Shown: positions 1-9,057, numbered from the stretch's first letter. The stretch: 64,000 bases of DNA from Ancylomarina euxina (GCF_003863355.1 NZ_QQWG01000019.1:1-64000), one strand, 5' to 3'. Made by a program: numbers and translations. The notes: generated by a model from the sequence alone, not told the origin.

Positions 1-171
1 TTAGCCCTATCAGGAAAAGGATGGTGGCGATTATCAGGTTGTCCTCAAGCTCATCAGGCTATGAATCTACAATGGTTCATAGATTTAGGATTATATAATA
101 TGTCAGTTATCTATAAACAGTTCAAACTTTATTCGAAACCGCCGTGTACGAGAGTACGCACGGTGGTGTGA
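1..171 (+). CDS. Group II intron-encoded maturase/reverse transcriptase, C-terminal end (partial)
   Basis: Frame 1 is open from the window edge to a TGA at 169-171. The visible 56 residues include SGKGWWRLSG, a run around QAMNLQWFIDLGLYNM and a basic tail ending in RVRTVV. This matches the extreme C-terminal end of group II intron reverse transcriptases, where a tryptophan-rich maturase tail is followed by codons that run into intron RNA domain V. Reverse-transcriptase motifs must lie upstream of the window, so whether the protein is intact cannot be judged. The overlap of the reading frame with the domain V-like hairpin just downstream supports the call. Confidence is good for the family and low for activity. 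Confidence 0.75.
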   Translation, partial: LALSGKGWWRLSGCPQAHQAMNLQWFIDLGLYNMSVIYKQFKLYSKPPCTRVRTVV

Positions 172-205
172 GAGGGCGGGGGAGTAATCCCCCTACCTAC
201 TCGAT
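1..205 (+). mobile_element. Group II intron, 3' end with domains V and VI
   Basis: Immediately after the maturase C-terminal codons, positions about 135-168 form a hairpin of the group II domain V type (stem CCGCCGTG.. with ..CACGGTGG around a GTACGAGAGTAC core). Positions about 171-203 form a second hairpin (GGCGGGGG / CCCCCTACC), as expected for domain VI. The string ending near TACTCGAT at about 205 resembles the usual 3' boundary of bacterial group II introns. The exact 3' splice position and the 5' end are not determined. Confidence 0.8.
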
Positions 206-594
206 TATCATTGAGATTTCAAGTAGAAGTTTTTAAAGCCTGCCTGAGTTCATCTTTTTATAAAACAGAGGCTGCTTGAATGGAGAGGCAACTTTAAAAC
301 AAAAAGCTTCATTTTTTCTTAGCTCATTTTTTTTGGAGACTTGATATTATTGATCAACTTATTTCATAGATTTGCGGGCTTCTAATAGTCTGTTAATCAT
401 TATCAGAAAAGGATTGATTGAACTTTTAGTATGCGTTTGATTTTTTGCGAATAAAGGAGTTTTAAGTAGCTAAAATGTTACGGTCGAGGCATATAGTGTC
501 AGTCATGTGACTTGTACAACTGTAAATTATCTCCCTGTACATACACCTGTGTAAGACACAAACTAAAAGGAATAAAAATAAAACTATTAATCAT
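206..594. other. Intergenic stretch downstream of the group II intron
   Basis: No open reading frame with a convincing start or recognisable product was found. It presumably includes the 3' exon flank of the intron. A GGA-rich site just before 595 (CTAAAAGGAATA) may serve the following gene. Confidence 0.4.
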
Positions 595-942
595 ATGATT
601 ATAAAAGAATCAAACATAACCATAAACATTAAAGATATGGACAAATCCATTTCATTATACGAATCTATTGGTTTGAAAGTTAAAAATCGATGGGATAATC
701 ATTATGCTCAGTTGACAGCGACTGGTATTGTTATTGGACAGCATCCAACCAGCGACACCAATCTGACAGGAGGGGCAGGTAATATTTCTATAGGCTTCAC
801 AACAGACAACTTTGAAGAAACGAAATCCAGATTGGAGAAATTATCTATCAGGACTATTAACAGGCAGGAAGAAGGTGGACAATTTATTCACTTCAACGCC
901 CCTAACGGAACAGCACTTTATTTCATAAAACCAAAATGGTAA
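595..942 (+). CDS. VOC-superfamily (glyoxalase/bleomycin-resistance-like) protein
   Basis: This 115-residue single-domain protein has the beta-alpha-beta-beta-beta layout of the vicinal-oxygen-chelate fold: an N-terminal strand (SNITINIKDMDKSISLYESI), a central GIVIGQHP strand and a C-terminal strand with FNAPNGTALYFIKP. Family members use paired modules to bind a metal and act as glyoxalases, dioxygenases or drug-binding proteins, and a short protein like this usually dimerises. The second-half pattern around 95-110 (FNAPNGTALYFI) is typical, but a full set of metal ligands cannot be assigned by eye, so the substrate is unknown. It stands alone between the intron end and a gene fragment, a setting compatible with a mobile or cassette origin. 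Confidence 0.8.
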   Translation: MIIKESNITINIKDMDKSISLYESIGLKVKNRWDNHYAQLTATGIVIGQHPTSDTNLTGGAGNISIGFTTDNFEETKSRLEKLSIRTINRQEEGGQFIHFNAPNGTALYFIKPKW

Positions 943-961
943 TAAATAAAAAATACCATAG

Positions 962-1141
962 ACGTGTGCGACACTTAAGACAGAAATAGAATACTATGAC
1001 ATCAAAGAAATTCAAAAAAGAAAAACCGCAAAATTTATAAATAACGGAATTAAAATTATTACAATTGAAGGTACCGAATATGATTTTGTTGTTAACGAAA
1101 GAGATACATGGATTGAGATTTTAAATGAAAAAATAAAATAA
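962..1141 (+). pseudogene. Fragment of a small unknown gene lacking a start codon
   Basis: An open frame after a TAG runs to TAA at 1139-1141 and reads as a plausible 59-residue protein tail (for example KFINNGIKIITIEG and FVVNERDTWIEIL), with protein-like composition and alternating hydrophobic pattern. There is no in-frame ATG. The ATG at about 997 is out of frame. It is best read as the 3' end of a truncated gene. The family is not recognised. Confidence 0.45.
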
Positions 1142-1177
1142 CGCACTACAACATGCTAGTATAAAGCATATGGCGTT
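1140..1177 (+). repeat. Nested inverted repeats, attC-like in layout
   Basis: AACGC (1140-1144) pairs with GCGTT (1173-1177), and inside it ATGCT (1153-1157) pairs with AGCAT (1165-1169). The unpaired segments are 8 nt on one side and 3 nt on the other. The outer arm overlaps the TAA of the preceding gene fragment. This asymmetry and position recall integron attC sites, but no integrase and no second clear copy is visible. Confidence 0.3.
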
Positions 1178-1448
1178 CGTAGTTTTTAGGAAGTGTAGGA
1201 GGGTAATTGATCACCGCCAAATCTTTGATTTGGCTCAGTAGTGTTTTGGAGGTTTCGATTGGTTAATTTTCCATACGCCTCATCTAGCCAACGTCGGCTG
1301 TAATTTGATATGGTCAAGGCACATCGTTTACACTTTTAAAGTAGTAATTTGAAAAAAAACTCAGATTGTTATGCCGAGGGAACAAACAACGGCTATGGTA
1401 CAAAAAAAATAGAGTACAGATCGTTTAAAATCTTTAAATGACTAGGAA
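1178..1448. other. Intergenic stretch without a recognisable gene
   Basis: No coding sequence could be supported. A short inverted repeat AGCC..GGCT occurs around 1287-1301 (AGCCAACGTCGGCT). The segment looks like junction DNA between the remnant and the next gene. Confidence 0.35.
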
Positions 1449-1904
1449 ATGGTATTGAACTACAAAACGGGAAGACTACCATTCAATTTTATTGCTTTAG
1501 GCTTTATGTTATTTGCTGTTAGTATATGGCGCATAGTTGTTCTAGACTGGAAAGGGATGTTGTTTTTTCCAATTGCATTGCTATTCTTATTTCTAAAATC
1601 GGGATTGATAATTGATACCGACAGTAGAAGATTAAAAAAATACATTGGCCTATTTCTGATTAAAAAAGGTGAGTGGGAAAATATAGAGTTAATACTTTAT
1701 CTTGAGATACTTAGGGTGATAAGATCTCAAAGGATGAATGTCCTTTCGATTCGCAGAGCTGAAACAAAGGACGTTTACAAACTGATTTTAGTATTGCCTA
1801 ATAAGAGCATTGAACTTATGGTAGGAGAAAAGGAATCTATTATCAATACTTCAAAAGAGATCTCTCTTTCACTGCAAACAACAGTGTTAAATAGATATAT
1901 ATAA
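1449..1904 (+). CDS. Small membrane protein with a soluble C-terminal domain, unknown function
   Basis: The 151-residue product has two hydrophobic segments at about 12-32 (FNFIALGFMLFAVSIWRIVV) and 36-54 (MLFFPIALLFLFLKSG), joined by a very short loop. A cytoplasmic C-terminal half of mixed beta strands follows (about 56-150). A short two-helix anchor followed by a soluble beta domain is reminiscent of bacterial PH-like membrane proteins, but no diagnostic motif is visible. It reads toward the strong bidirectional terminator at about 2.0 kb. No partner gene is adjacent, and the function is unknown. Confidence 0.6.
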   Translation: MVLNYKTGRLPFNFIALGFMLFAVSIWRIVVLDWKGMLFFPIALLFLFLKSGLIIDTDSRRLKKYIGLFLIKKGEWENIELILYLEILRVIRSQRMNVLSIRRAETKDVYKLILVLPNKSIELMVGEKESIINTSKEISLSLQTTVLNRYI

Positions 1905-1998
1905 TACCAAACGAGCTTGAATTAAAATATTCTGTGAAGTACCGCAAATCAAGACGATTGATAATTTAAGTAGATCTTTTTTCCAATTTAGATAGAAT

Positions 1999-2050
1999 AA
2001 AAAAGCACTTCCCTTATCCTGATGGCTATCGGGAGAGGGAAGTGCTTTTT
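1999..2050. terminator. Bidirectional intrinsic terminator
   Basis: AAAAAGCACTTCCCT pairs with AGGGAAGTGCTTTTT around a roughly 20-nt loop, with A and T tracts on both sides. It lies between convergent genes ending at 1904 (plus) and 2073 (minus), so it can serve both. Confidence 0.85.
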
Positions 2051-2072
2051 GCTTGAATGGTGCTTGAGATGT

Positions 2073-4763
2073 TTAGAGGTTATATTTTACAGTGAATAAG
2101 AAGTAGCGAGGCTGCACATAGTAGGTTGATGATGCATAGGCATAATCTGTTTCGCTAGATTGATTTAAGGATTTGGTATCTAAAAGATTTTTTCCTTTTA
2201 GTCCGAATTCCCACTGGCTATCCTTTTTCTGATAAAGTAGGTTCGCTTCCAGAAAACTATACTCATTATCAATGGTGTTTTCCTTGTTGGTGTAAGAATA
2301 GAAATTATAATCAGCTGTTAGAATTAGTTCTTTAAGGATAATCGCATCTAATTTGACATAGGGACGCTTGGTGAAATAGCTGGTCGATGTTTGACCTCTG
2401 TCGTAATTGCTCACCGAATAGGAATAGCCCAGTTCTAGATTAGGAGCCTTCTTAAAGTTGGTTGAAACCGACCCACTATAATTTTGAGAGAAAGACTCTG
2501 ATGTGCTTGGCAAAGAATTAATTAGGTTGTTCGTTTTTGCCCAGGATAGATTGGCTCTTGTAGATAGTTTAAAGTTCTTAAAAGTACGCTGATAACGTGC
2601 ATTGGCACTTAAGGATTCATCTTCCAGATTTGAGTTAATTGTACTTGTAATCTGATTAGTCCCCATTGGAATAACATCACTCTTAAGAGCATCTATTCGC
2701 TTTGTATAATTCAGATTGGCAAACATGTGCGTAAAGTTAAACATGTTGAATGAGAAGAAATTCAAAGAGATATTGTGATTCAGGGAACTCTCCAGATCTC
2801 TATTGCCACTATAAACAGAATTGTAATTGTTTAAAACGTAGGATTGTGCAAATTTACTCACATCGGTAAAGGCTCTTGTAATCTTATAGTTGAATCTTAG
2901 GTTTTCTGATTTTTTCAATTGCACATTGATATACATATCAGGTAATATAGAGGTTAATTCATCTGTCAAATGGCTTCCTAATTGCTTGTTATCAGTCTTA
3001 TACTGATGCAGACTTAAACCTGGATTAAACGTAAAGATACCAGTTTGTAGCTTATAGTGGAAACCAAGAAATAGATCAGAAATATTGAAATTTACATCAT
3101 TCTCGAATGAATCACCCTCCATAGCTAGTTTCGATTTATCATCAAGAATCTGGAAAATATCTGAATCAAAGTTCTGATGACTTTGGGTTGTTCCCAAAGT
3201 AAGTTGAATATTGCTTTTATCGCCCGTGATATAGTAGTAATCGACTTTTGCATCCACTTTATTCGTTAAGATATTCTTCTTTTGATTCAGGTTGTAAAGG
3301 CTTTGAGACTGATTGACGGGGAACAAATCCACAAAGGCAAATTCGTTTCTGACTGAATTGTAAAAAGGATCTTCGTTCTGATACAGATGCTGGGCCTCAA
3401 AAGTAAAGATATTCCTGTCATTTAAAGTGTAATAGATGTTTGTATTCTGGTTGATAGAAATTGGCTTTTGCTTCTTATTTTGAATGATTAGATCTGTGGT
3501 ATTGTCTACCAAAGAAGATACAGATTCTACTTCTTCGTCATTCGATTGTTTTAACATGATGTCATAATCGAATTGAAAGTTGGCATTGGGTTTAAAAACC
3601 GAGCTAAACTTAATAAGGCCCAAATTAACATCCTGATCATTTTCTTTTATCGCTTCCTCAACCTTCGAACGATTGTTATCTAGTTTATAAGTAATTGAGC
3701 TTTCGGTTCTCATTTCAGTATCCGTATAAGCATATATTCCGAATCCGCTAATATCTAGAGTTTTACTAGGAGAGTAGCTGAAGTTTAGAGCAGCAAATTT
3801 CGTGTCAATATTCTTGGCTTTATCGTTCTGAGCCGTTGAGATACCCAAACTATTTGAACCTGTACTAAAAGAACTGCTACCATTACGGTTGAAGTTTTTA
3901 AAGCCACCCGTAAAATTCATATAATCTCGACGAGTAAAAGGTACTTCTCCAATATTATTCATATCAGTAATCAGGTTGAGGCTAAACTTAGGAGAGTAAT
4001 AGAATAGTTTGGGATGAGCCAGGAATTTTTCATCTGGGCCGGCACCAGCAGTCAGTTCACCAAACCAAAAATTCTTTTTGCCTTTTTTTAGCTTGATATT
4101 CATAGCGATATTATCTGTGTCATTTGTCAGGCCTTGCATCTGATTAACTTCGTTGTAGTTGCGCAGGACCTCGACCTTATCAATAGCATCGGCAGGAATA
4201 TTTTCAGTCGCGATTTTTGTGTCACCATCAAAGAAATCTTTGCCTTCAACCATGATCTTCTGGACTTTTTTGCCTTCTACCTCTATTTGTCCATCGTCGT
4301 TGAGTTCCACACCAGGAAGGGCGACCAGAACGTCTTTCAATTTCTTTTCGGTGCCAGTTGTGAACGAATCTGTATTGTAAACAATGGTATCACCTCTGAC
4401 GGATACTGGCATCTTGTAGGTTACATCAACCTCAGAAAGCAAACTGTTTTCTTCCATTAGTGTGATATCTTTACTAAGATCGGTTTCTGTTGTTGAAATT
4501 GTGAATTCACCAGGAGTACAGCCCAAAAAACTAACTTTAATATTATAAGTCGTATTGGCTTTTAAAGTCAGTTTGTATTCGCCATTGTGGTTCGTTACAC
4601 AATAGGACTCCAAAGCTTTTGTTTGTGCGTTTAAAGCTATAATGTTGGCCATTTCAAGCCCTGTTCCAATACTGTCTTTGACCTTACCATTCAGATTGAT
4701 ATTCTGTGAGAAAGTGGTAAAAAAAGCACACAAGAGTAGGGTAGAGGAAATAAATTTCTTCAT
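2073..4763 (-). CDS. Outer-membrane beta-barrel protein with N-terminal carboxypeptidase-regulatory-like domain
   Basis: The 896-residue protein starts with a Sec signal peptide (KKFISSTLLLCAFFTTFSQ). A CarboxypepD-regulatory-like beta sandwich follows at about 20-105 (NLNGKVKDSIGTGLEMANI), then a plug-like region at about 120-230 (PMPVSVRGDTIVYN-type strand, LKDVLVALPGVEL, KVEVLRNYNE). The remainder is a long series of alternating aromatic beta strands ending in FLFTVKYNL, a typical barrel C-terminus. This is the architecture of Bacteroidota TonB-receptor-like proteins of the outer-membrane-barrel family 3 type, without a SusD partner. The GLPGLI-family gene lies 54 nt upstream on the same strand, a common pairing. 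Its substrate is unknown. No TonB box was confirmed. Confidence 0.85.
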   Translation of the reverse strand: MKKFISSTLLLCAFFTTFSQNINLNGKVKDSIGTGLEMANIIALNAQTKALESYCVTNHNGEYKLTLKANTTYNIKVSFLGCTPGEFTISTTETDLSKDITLMEENSLLSEVDVTYKMPVSVRGDTIVYNTDSFTTGTEKKLKDVLVALPGVELNDDGQIEVEGKKVQKIMVEGKDFFDGDTKIATENIPADAIDKVEVLRNYNEVNQMQGLTNDTDNIAMNIKLKKGKKNFWFGELTAGAGPDEKFLAHPKLFYYSPKFSLNLITDMNNIGEVPFTRRDYMNFTGGFKNFNRNGSSSFSTGSNSLGISTAQNDKAKNIDTKFAALNFSYSPSKTLDISGFGIYAYTDTEMRTESSITYKLDNNRSKVEEAIKENDQDVNLGLIKFSSVFKPNANFQFDYDIMLKQSNDEEVESVSSLVDNTTDLIIQNKKQKPISINQNTNIYYTLNDRNIFTFEAQHLYQNEDPFYNSVRNEFAFVDLFPVNQSQSLYNLNQKKNILTNKVDAKVDYYYITGDKSNIQLTLGTTQSHQNFDSDIFQILDDKSKLAMEGDSFENDVNFNISDLFLGFHYKLQTGIFTFNPGLSLHQYKTDNKQLGSHLTDELTSILPDMYINVQLKKSENLRFNYKITRAFTDVSKFAQSYVLNNYNSVYSGNRDLESSLNHNISLNFFSFNMFNFTHMFANLNYTKRIDALKSDVIPMGTNQITSTINSNLEDESLSANARYQRTFKNFKLSTRANLSWAKTNNLINSLPSTSESFSQNYSGSVSTNFKKAPNLELGYSYSVSNYDRGQTSTSYFTKRPYVKLDAIILKELILTADYNFYSYTNKENTIDNEYSFLEANLLYQKKDSQWEFGLKGKNLLDTKSLNQSSETDYAYASSTYYVQPRYFLFTVKYNL

Positions 4764-4817
4764 GATATAATAAGTTAAGAGTATGGTGATTTTACTTGAT
4801 GACTATTTAAATATGGC

Positions 4818-5654
4818 CTAGTGTCTACCACCTTGTCCTTCTCTACCTCCACGCATATTTTGGAAGTTTTCACGCATTTCTTTCATCTTAGTTTTAGCAA
4901 TTTCATCATATTTAGTCTGATTGACTACTTTTCCTTTTGATGGCGATTTTATTTCAACTTTTTCTTTGGGATTCATGTTTATTTCTGAGCACAAGATCGT
5001 GGTGATATCATCACTGATCTCAAGAATTAAGCCTGGTAAGCCCCAATAGGCCGCAGGACCTTGGTTGATTGGGATCTCAGGTGAATACCATGCCACAATC
5101 TGTATTTCTTTTTCAGTATATTCTTGTTCCTTATTTTCAGTATTTCGATTAAAGAGTGTTCCCATATTAGGTCTTTTAATGGTTTTTGTTGCTGTGGCTT
5201 TAAATACCGTGTATTTTCCAATCTTTTTGGTATCTCCTGCCATTTCCCAATTCAACTTCGGTAAGGAATCTTGGACAAGAAATATCTTTCCAAAGAGATC
5301 ATTTTTTACAACATAAGTACCTTTTTTTACATTTTTATAATAGTTTTCACTATTACCACCCATCATGCCGAATCGCATTCCGCCCCCTCTATTCGTTTCA
5401 GGTTGTTCGAGCTTGACATCTTCTTTATAAATAGACTCAAGCTGATTGAAGTTTAAAATAAAAGTTTTTTCATTGGCTTTTTTTATACGCTCCTTAATCA
5501 TTTGCTTCCGATTTTCAGGAATATTTCTTCCCGAAAGATCAACATTAATGGTGGTTTTGCTTTGGTAATAGGCTTTGCCTTGGAATTCTTGAGCGAATAG
5601 GCTTGAGGTCATAAATAGAATCATGCCAGAGACTAGAAGAATTTTCGTTTTCAT
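4818..5654 (-). CDS. GLPGLI family secreted protein
   Basis: The 278-residue protein has a signal peptide (MKTKILLVSGMILFMTSSLFA) and carries the family signature WGLPGLILEI about 75 residues from the C-terminus, followed by the conserved -EISDD segment. Upstream blocks such as KTFILNFNQLESIYKED and VKNDLFGKIFLVQD fit the same family. The C-terminus is enriched in glycine, arginine and methionine (MRENFQNMRGGREGQGG). GLPGLI proteins are periplasmic or outer-membrane associated, have no established biochemical role and usually precede a TonB-receptor-like barrel gene, as here. The two probably form one operon transcribed leftward from the gap at 5655-5953. Confidence 0.9.
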   Translation of the reverse strand: MKTKILLVSGMILFMTSSLFAQEFQGKAYYQSKTTINVDLSGRNIPENRKQMIKERIKKANEKTFILNFNQLESIYKEDVKLEQPETNRGGGMRFGMMGGNSENYYKNVKKGTYVVKNDLFGKIFLVQDSLPKLNWEMAGDTKKIGKYTVFKATATKTIKRPNMGTLFNRNTENKEQEYTEKEIQIVAWYSPEIPINQGPAAYWGLPGLILEISDDITTILCSEINMNPKEKVEIKSPSKGKVVNQTKYDEIAKTKMKEMRENFQNMRGGREGQGGRH

Positions 5655-5953
5655 ATTGAATGGGTTTGGTTATTTACAGATCACTTCGCTAAGACTCTAA
5701 ATGGAGCATAAGGTTTAATTAAGTCATTAAAGTCATTTTTATAAATCAGCTCCCAAGATCTATTAGTATAGGTTAATTTTTCATTGTTGAATTATTCATG
5801 TTATAACGAGTTAAATGTGTTTTTACTTAGTGTTTGTGCTTGATATTTATTATTTTGAATTTTCGATAATAAAAATTTATTGTTAGCTTTAGTGTAATCT
5901 CTTCTAATCAAAATCCATTAAAAGGGATAAGATTAAAACACGAATAATACGAT

Positions 5954-7063
5954 ATGAGATCATTTTACATTCAATCTGAGGATATAAATTCTCTTGAAAA
6001 TCATCTCGCTCAGTTAGATATTGAGGACGAAACAAAATCGATTTTGTTTCTGATGGCAGATGAAGACCAATTTTCAGAGGATCAATTAAACCCAATACTT
6101 AGAAGGATAAAAAAAAATCTAATAGGAGGCATCTTTCCTGAGTTAATATTTAATGGTCGGAGTAAAAAAACAGGTGTTTTGTTATTAACTCTCCCTTTTG
6201 AGTTACGCACGCAAGTATTCGATTTATCAGGTAATTCTGATGAGTTTTTTAGTCAACTCGAAAAAGCACAACACAATTCAATGAACTCCCTTAGTTCATT
6301 ATTTGTATTTGTTGATGCTATGAGTCAGAATAAAGAGAATTTTATGCAAGCCTTGTTCAATTTCTTTGGGATGAATACCAGTTATATTGGCGGAGGAGCA
6401 GGTTCGTTGAGATTAGAAAGTGTGCCTTGTATCATTAATAATCAGGGGATTTATGCAAATTCAGCTGTCATAGGTTGGGGTAATAAGCCCATTAGTCTAG
6501 GAGTGGCTCATGGTTGGTATTCATTTTCGGGCGTGTTGAAAATTACCGAAACGCTGGGGAATATAGTGAAATCAATCAATTGGCGACCAGCCTTTGAAGT
6601 TTATAAAGAAATTGTAGATGTACATTCTGGCATGAGCTTGACCTCTGATAATTTCTCAGAACTTGCTAAGTCATATCCTTTAGGTATTGAGAAATTAGAT
6701 GCTGAAATGATTGTACGAGATCCCTTTAAATTATGTCCACAAGGGCTCCATTTTATAGATGCTATTCATGAAGGCGAATACGTAAAGGTATTACATGGCG
6801 ATATTGAATCGTTAATTGAAGGTGCATCAAAAGCACAAGTGCTTGCTTTATCTAAATCAAACGAGAATATGGATCAGGATTCTCTTTTTTGTATTGATTG
6901 TATTTCTCGGGTTCTATTTATGAAAGAATTTTATAGAAAAGAGCTAGAAACAGTTGCGGCAGATAAGCATGTATCAGGTGTTCTCACCATTGGAGAAATT
7001 GCCAATGAGGGTGATTCATTTTTAGAGATTTATAACAAAACTATAGTTTTAGGGGTATGGTAG
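5954..7063 (+). CDS. FIST-domain sensory protein
   Basis: The 369-residue cytosolic protein matches the FIST N-terminal plus FIST C-terminal arrangement. Positions about 30-210 include FGMNTSYIGGGAGSL and NSAVIGWGNKPISLGVAHGW. Positions about 215-355 include VYKEIVD and the terminal SGVLTIGEIANEGDSFLEIYNKTIVLGVW, in which the GEI..... .YN.T.VLG pattern is typical. FIST domains are proposed small-ligand (possibly amino-acid) sensors found with signalling modules. The gene overlaps the following histidine kinase by 7 nt, so the two are almost certainly co-translated and functionally linked: the FIST protein may act as a detached input subunit. No signal peptide or membrane segment is seen. Confidence 0.85.
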   Translation: MRSFYIQSEDINSLENHLAQLDIEDETKSILFLMADEDQFSEDQLNPILRRIKKNLIGGIFPELIFNGRSKKTGVLLLTLPFELRTQVFDLSGNSDEFFSQLEKAQHNSMNSLSSLFVFVDAMSQNKENFMQALFNFFGMNTSYIGGGAGSLRLESVPCIINNQGIYANSAVIGWGNKPISLGVAHGWYSFSGVLKITETLGNIVKSINWRPAFEVYKEIVDVHSGMSLTSDNFSELAKSYPLGIEKLDAEMIVRDPFKLCPQGLHFIDAIHEGEYVKVLHGDIESLIEGASKAQVLALSKSNENMDQDSLFCIDCISRVLFMKEFYRKELETVAADKHVSGVLTIGEIANEGDSFLEIYNKTIVLGVW

Positions 7064-9057
7064 AAAAATGCTTACAAGCAGAAATCTTATTGGAACTTGT
7101 TTTTAGTGTTAGCCTTGAGAAGAATGAACAACTAATTTTAAACAAGAGCCTGCCTTTGTATTTAAGGAAACTCAATTGTTTTTTGGCTGGAGTTCTAAAA
7201 AAGGATAAGAATGAAAATATCAAGGAATTAATCGTTATGCCTTTTGCAGCAGGAAAATCTGATGATTGGGATAGCGTTAAAAAGTACTTTTCCTCTTTAG
7301 ATCTCGACAGTAGACAGAAGTGTCCAGAATTTGTCTATAATAATCTTTATTATTATGGCTTATGCTTAAATGGTTACGGTTTATTTATATTAGGCAGAAA
7401 GAAAGCTTTTGATCATTTTTTTATAAAAGAACTCCAGAATGTCGTGCATCATTTGGGTAAAATACTGATTCAATCCAATGAGATTGAGAAAAGAGAACGT
7501 GCGGAAGAGAAGTTAAGAAAAAGCGAAAAACGATTGTCATTGTTGATGCAAGAATCTCCTTATGTTATTGAAATCTATTCTGAGGATGGCATACAAAGAT
7601 ACGTCAATAAAGCTCATAATAATTTTTGGGGAGTGCCTTCAAGTAAAACCCTGAATAAGTTTAATATTAAAGGTGGGAAGGATGTTAAAAAATCGGATAA
7701 CCTACAATATGTTCAGAAAGCATTTCAAGGTCACTCAGTAAGGGTGCCAGAATTTGAAATACAAATCAAAAATTATAATTCAGGATTACTCGAAACACGT
7801 TGGTTATCTTCAAGAATGTATCCTTTGAAGGATGATGAGGGTAGGGTTACTAATGTGGTTATTACACATGAGGATATTACCACAAGGAAGCATGCTGAAA
7901 AGGAACTACTAATTGCTAAAGAAAGGGCTGAAGAAAGTGATCGTTTGAAGTCAGCTTTTCTGGCTAATATAAGTCATGAGATACGTACACCAATGAACGG
8001 AATTCTTGGTTTTACAGATATTCTAAAGCAGTCCGATTTTAATGATATTGATCAGAATCTATATATTGAACTGATAGAACAAAGTGGGACACGTTTGCTG
8101 AATATAATGGATGATCTGATAGATATATCAAAAGTAGAGTCGGGGCAGGTGGAGTTGTTGATTTCCGAAACTAATATAAACGAACAAGTTGAATCTGTTT
8201 TTAATGCTTTTCAAGCAGAGGCAAATAACAAAAATATTCAACTGCACATAGAAAATCTATTACCTAAAGCAGATTCTATTGTACGAACTGATAAAGAGAA
8301 ACTCTATACAATACTTAGAAATTTGATAAAAAATGCCATCAAATTTAGCCTGAAGGGAAGTGTAAAAATAAATGTTGAGAAAAAAGGTGATTATATCGAG
8401 TTTCATGTAAAGGACAATGGTATCGGAATTCATGAAGAAAGACAGGATGCAATATTTGATCGTTTTATTCAGGCTGATATGGGAGATAAGAGAGCTTTCG
8501 AAGGGGCAGGTCTAGGTTTATCAATTTCAAAAGCCTATGTAAATATGTTAGGAGGAGAAATTTGGTTAAAAAGTAAACCTAATATTGGGTCTAAATTTTA
8601 TTTTACCTTACCTTGTGATATTGAAATTAAGGAAGATGATGGATCTGAGTTTATAAACTACGAATTAAACGAAAGTGAGATGAAATTAAAGGTATTAATT
8701 GTTGAAGATGATAAAATCTCTATGAGTTTTATTAAATTGCTTTTAGAACCCATAAGTAGGCAAATAATTTTAGCAAAAAATGGGGAAGAAGCGGTTAGAC
8801 TTTATTACGAAAATCAGGATGTTGATTTAATTTTGATGGATATAAAGATGCCAGAGTTGGATGGTTATGAGGCTACACGTCAAATACGTCATGTGAATAA
8901 AGATGTCATTATTATAGCTCAAACGGCTTATAGCCTTCTAGGCGATAGAGATAAATCTATAGAATCTGGATGTAACGATTATATTACCAAGCCAATTTTT
9001 AAAGACAAACTGATGATTTTAATCGCGAAATATTTTAATCATTTAGTAGAAAATTGA
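7057..9057 (+). CDS. PAS-containing hybrid histidine kinase with C-terminal receiver
   Basis: The 666-residue soluble protein has, in order: a GAF-like or unassigned N-terminal region (1-145), a short coiled coil (about 145-165), a PAS domain (about 165-285), a HisKA domain with phospho-acceptor His307 in FLANISHEIRTPMNG, a HATPase domain (N-box NLIKNAIKF, G1 DNGIGI, G2 GAGLGLSISKAY) and a receiver domain (about 545-660) with phospho-acceptor Asp595 in LILMDIKMPELDGYEA and the conserved Lys in YITKPI. No transmembrane helix is present, so it senses a cytoplasmic cue. The ATG lies inside the end of the FIST gene. There is no DNA-binding output domain or orphan regulator next door, so the phosphorelay target is unknown. 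Confidence 0.92.
   Translation: MVEKCLQAEILLELVFSVSLEKNEQLILNKSLPLYLRKLNCFLAGVLKKDKNENIKELIVMPFAAGKSDDWDSVKKYFSSLDLDSRQKCPEFVYNNLYYYGLCLNGYGLFILGRKKAFDHFFIKELQNVVHHLGKILIQSNEIEKRERAEEKLRKSEKRLSLLMQESPYVIEIYSEDGIQRYVNKAHNNFWGVPSSKTLNKFNIKGGKDVKKSDNLQYVQKAFQGHSVRVPEFEIQIKNYNSGLLETRWLSSRMYPLKDDEGRVTNVVITHEDITTRKHAEKELLIAKERAEESDRLKSAFLANISHEIRTPMNGILGFTDILKQSDFNDIDQNLYIELIEQSGTRLLNIMDDLIDISKVESGQVELLISETNINEQVESVFNAFQAEANNKNIQLHIENLLPKADSIVRTDKEKLYTILRNLIKNAIKFSLKGSVKINVEKKGDYIEFHVKDNGIGIHEERQDAIFDRFIQADMGDKRAFEGAGLGLSISKAYVNMLGGEIWLKSKPNIGSKFYFTLPCDIEIKEDDGSEFINYELNESEMKLKVLIVEDDKISMSFIKLLLEPISRQIILAKNGEEAVRLYYENQDVDLILMDIKMPELDGYEATRQIRHVNKDVIIIAQTAYSLLGDRDKSIESGCNDYITKPIFKDKLMILIAKYFNHLVEN

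Noticed and set aside
4134-4460. Open frame of 108 codons on the plus strand inside the barrel gene
   Set aside because: It lies opposite a clear 896-residue coding sequence and shows no ribosome-binding site, signal or recognisable motif.
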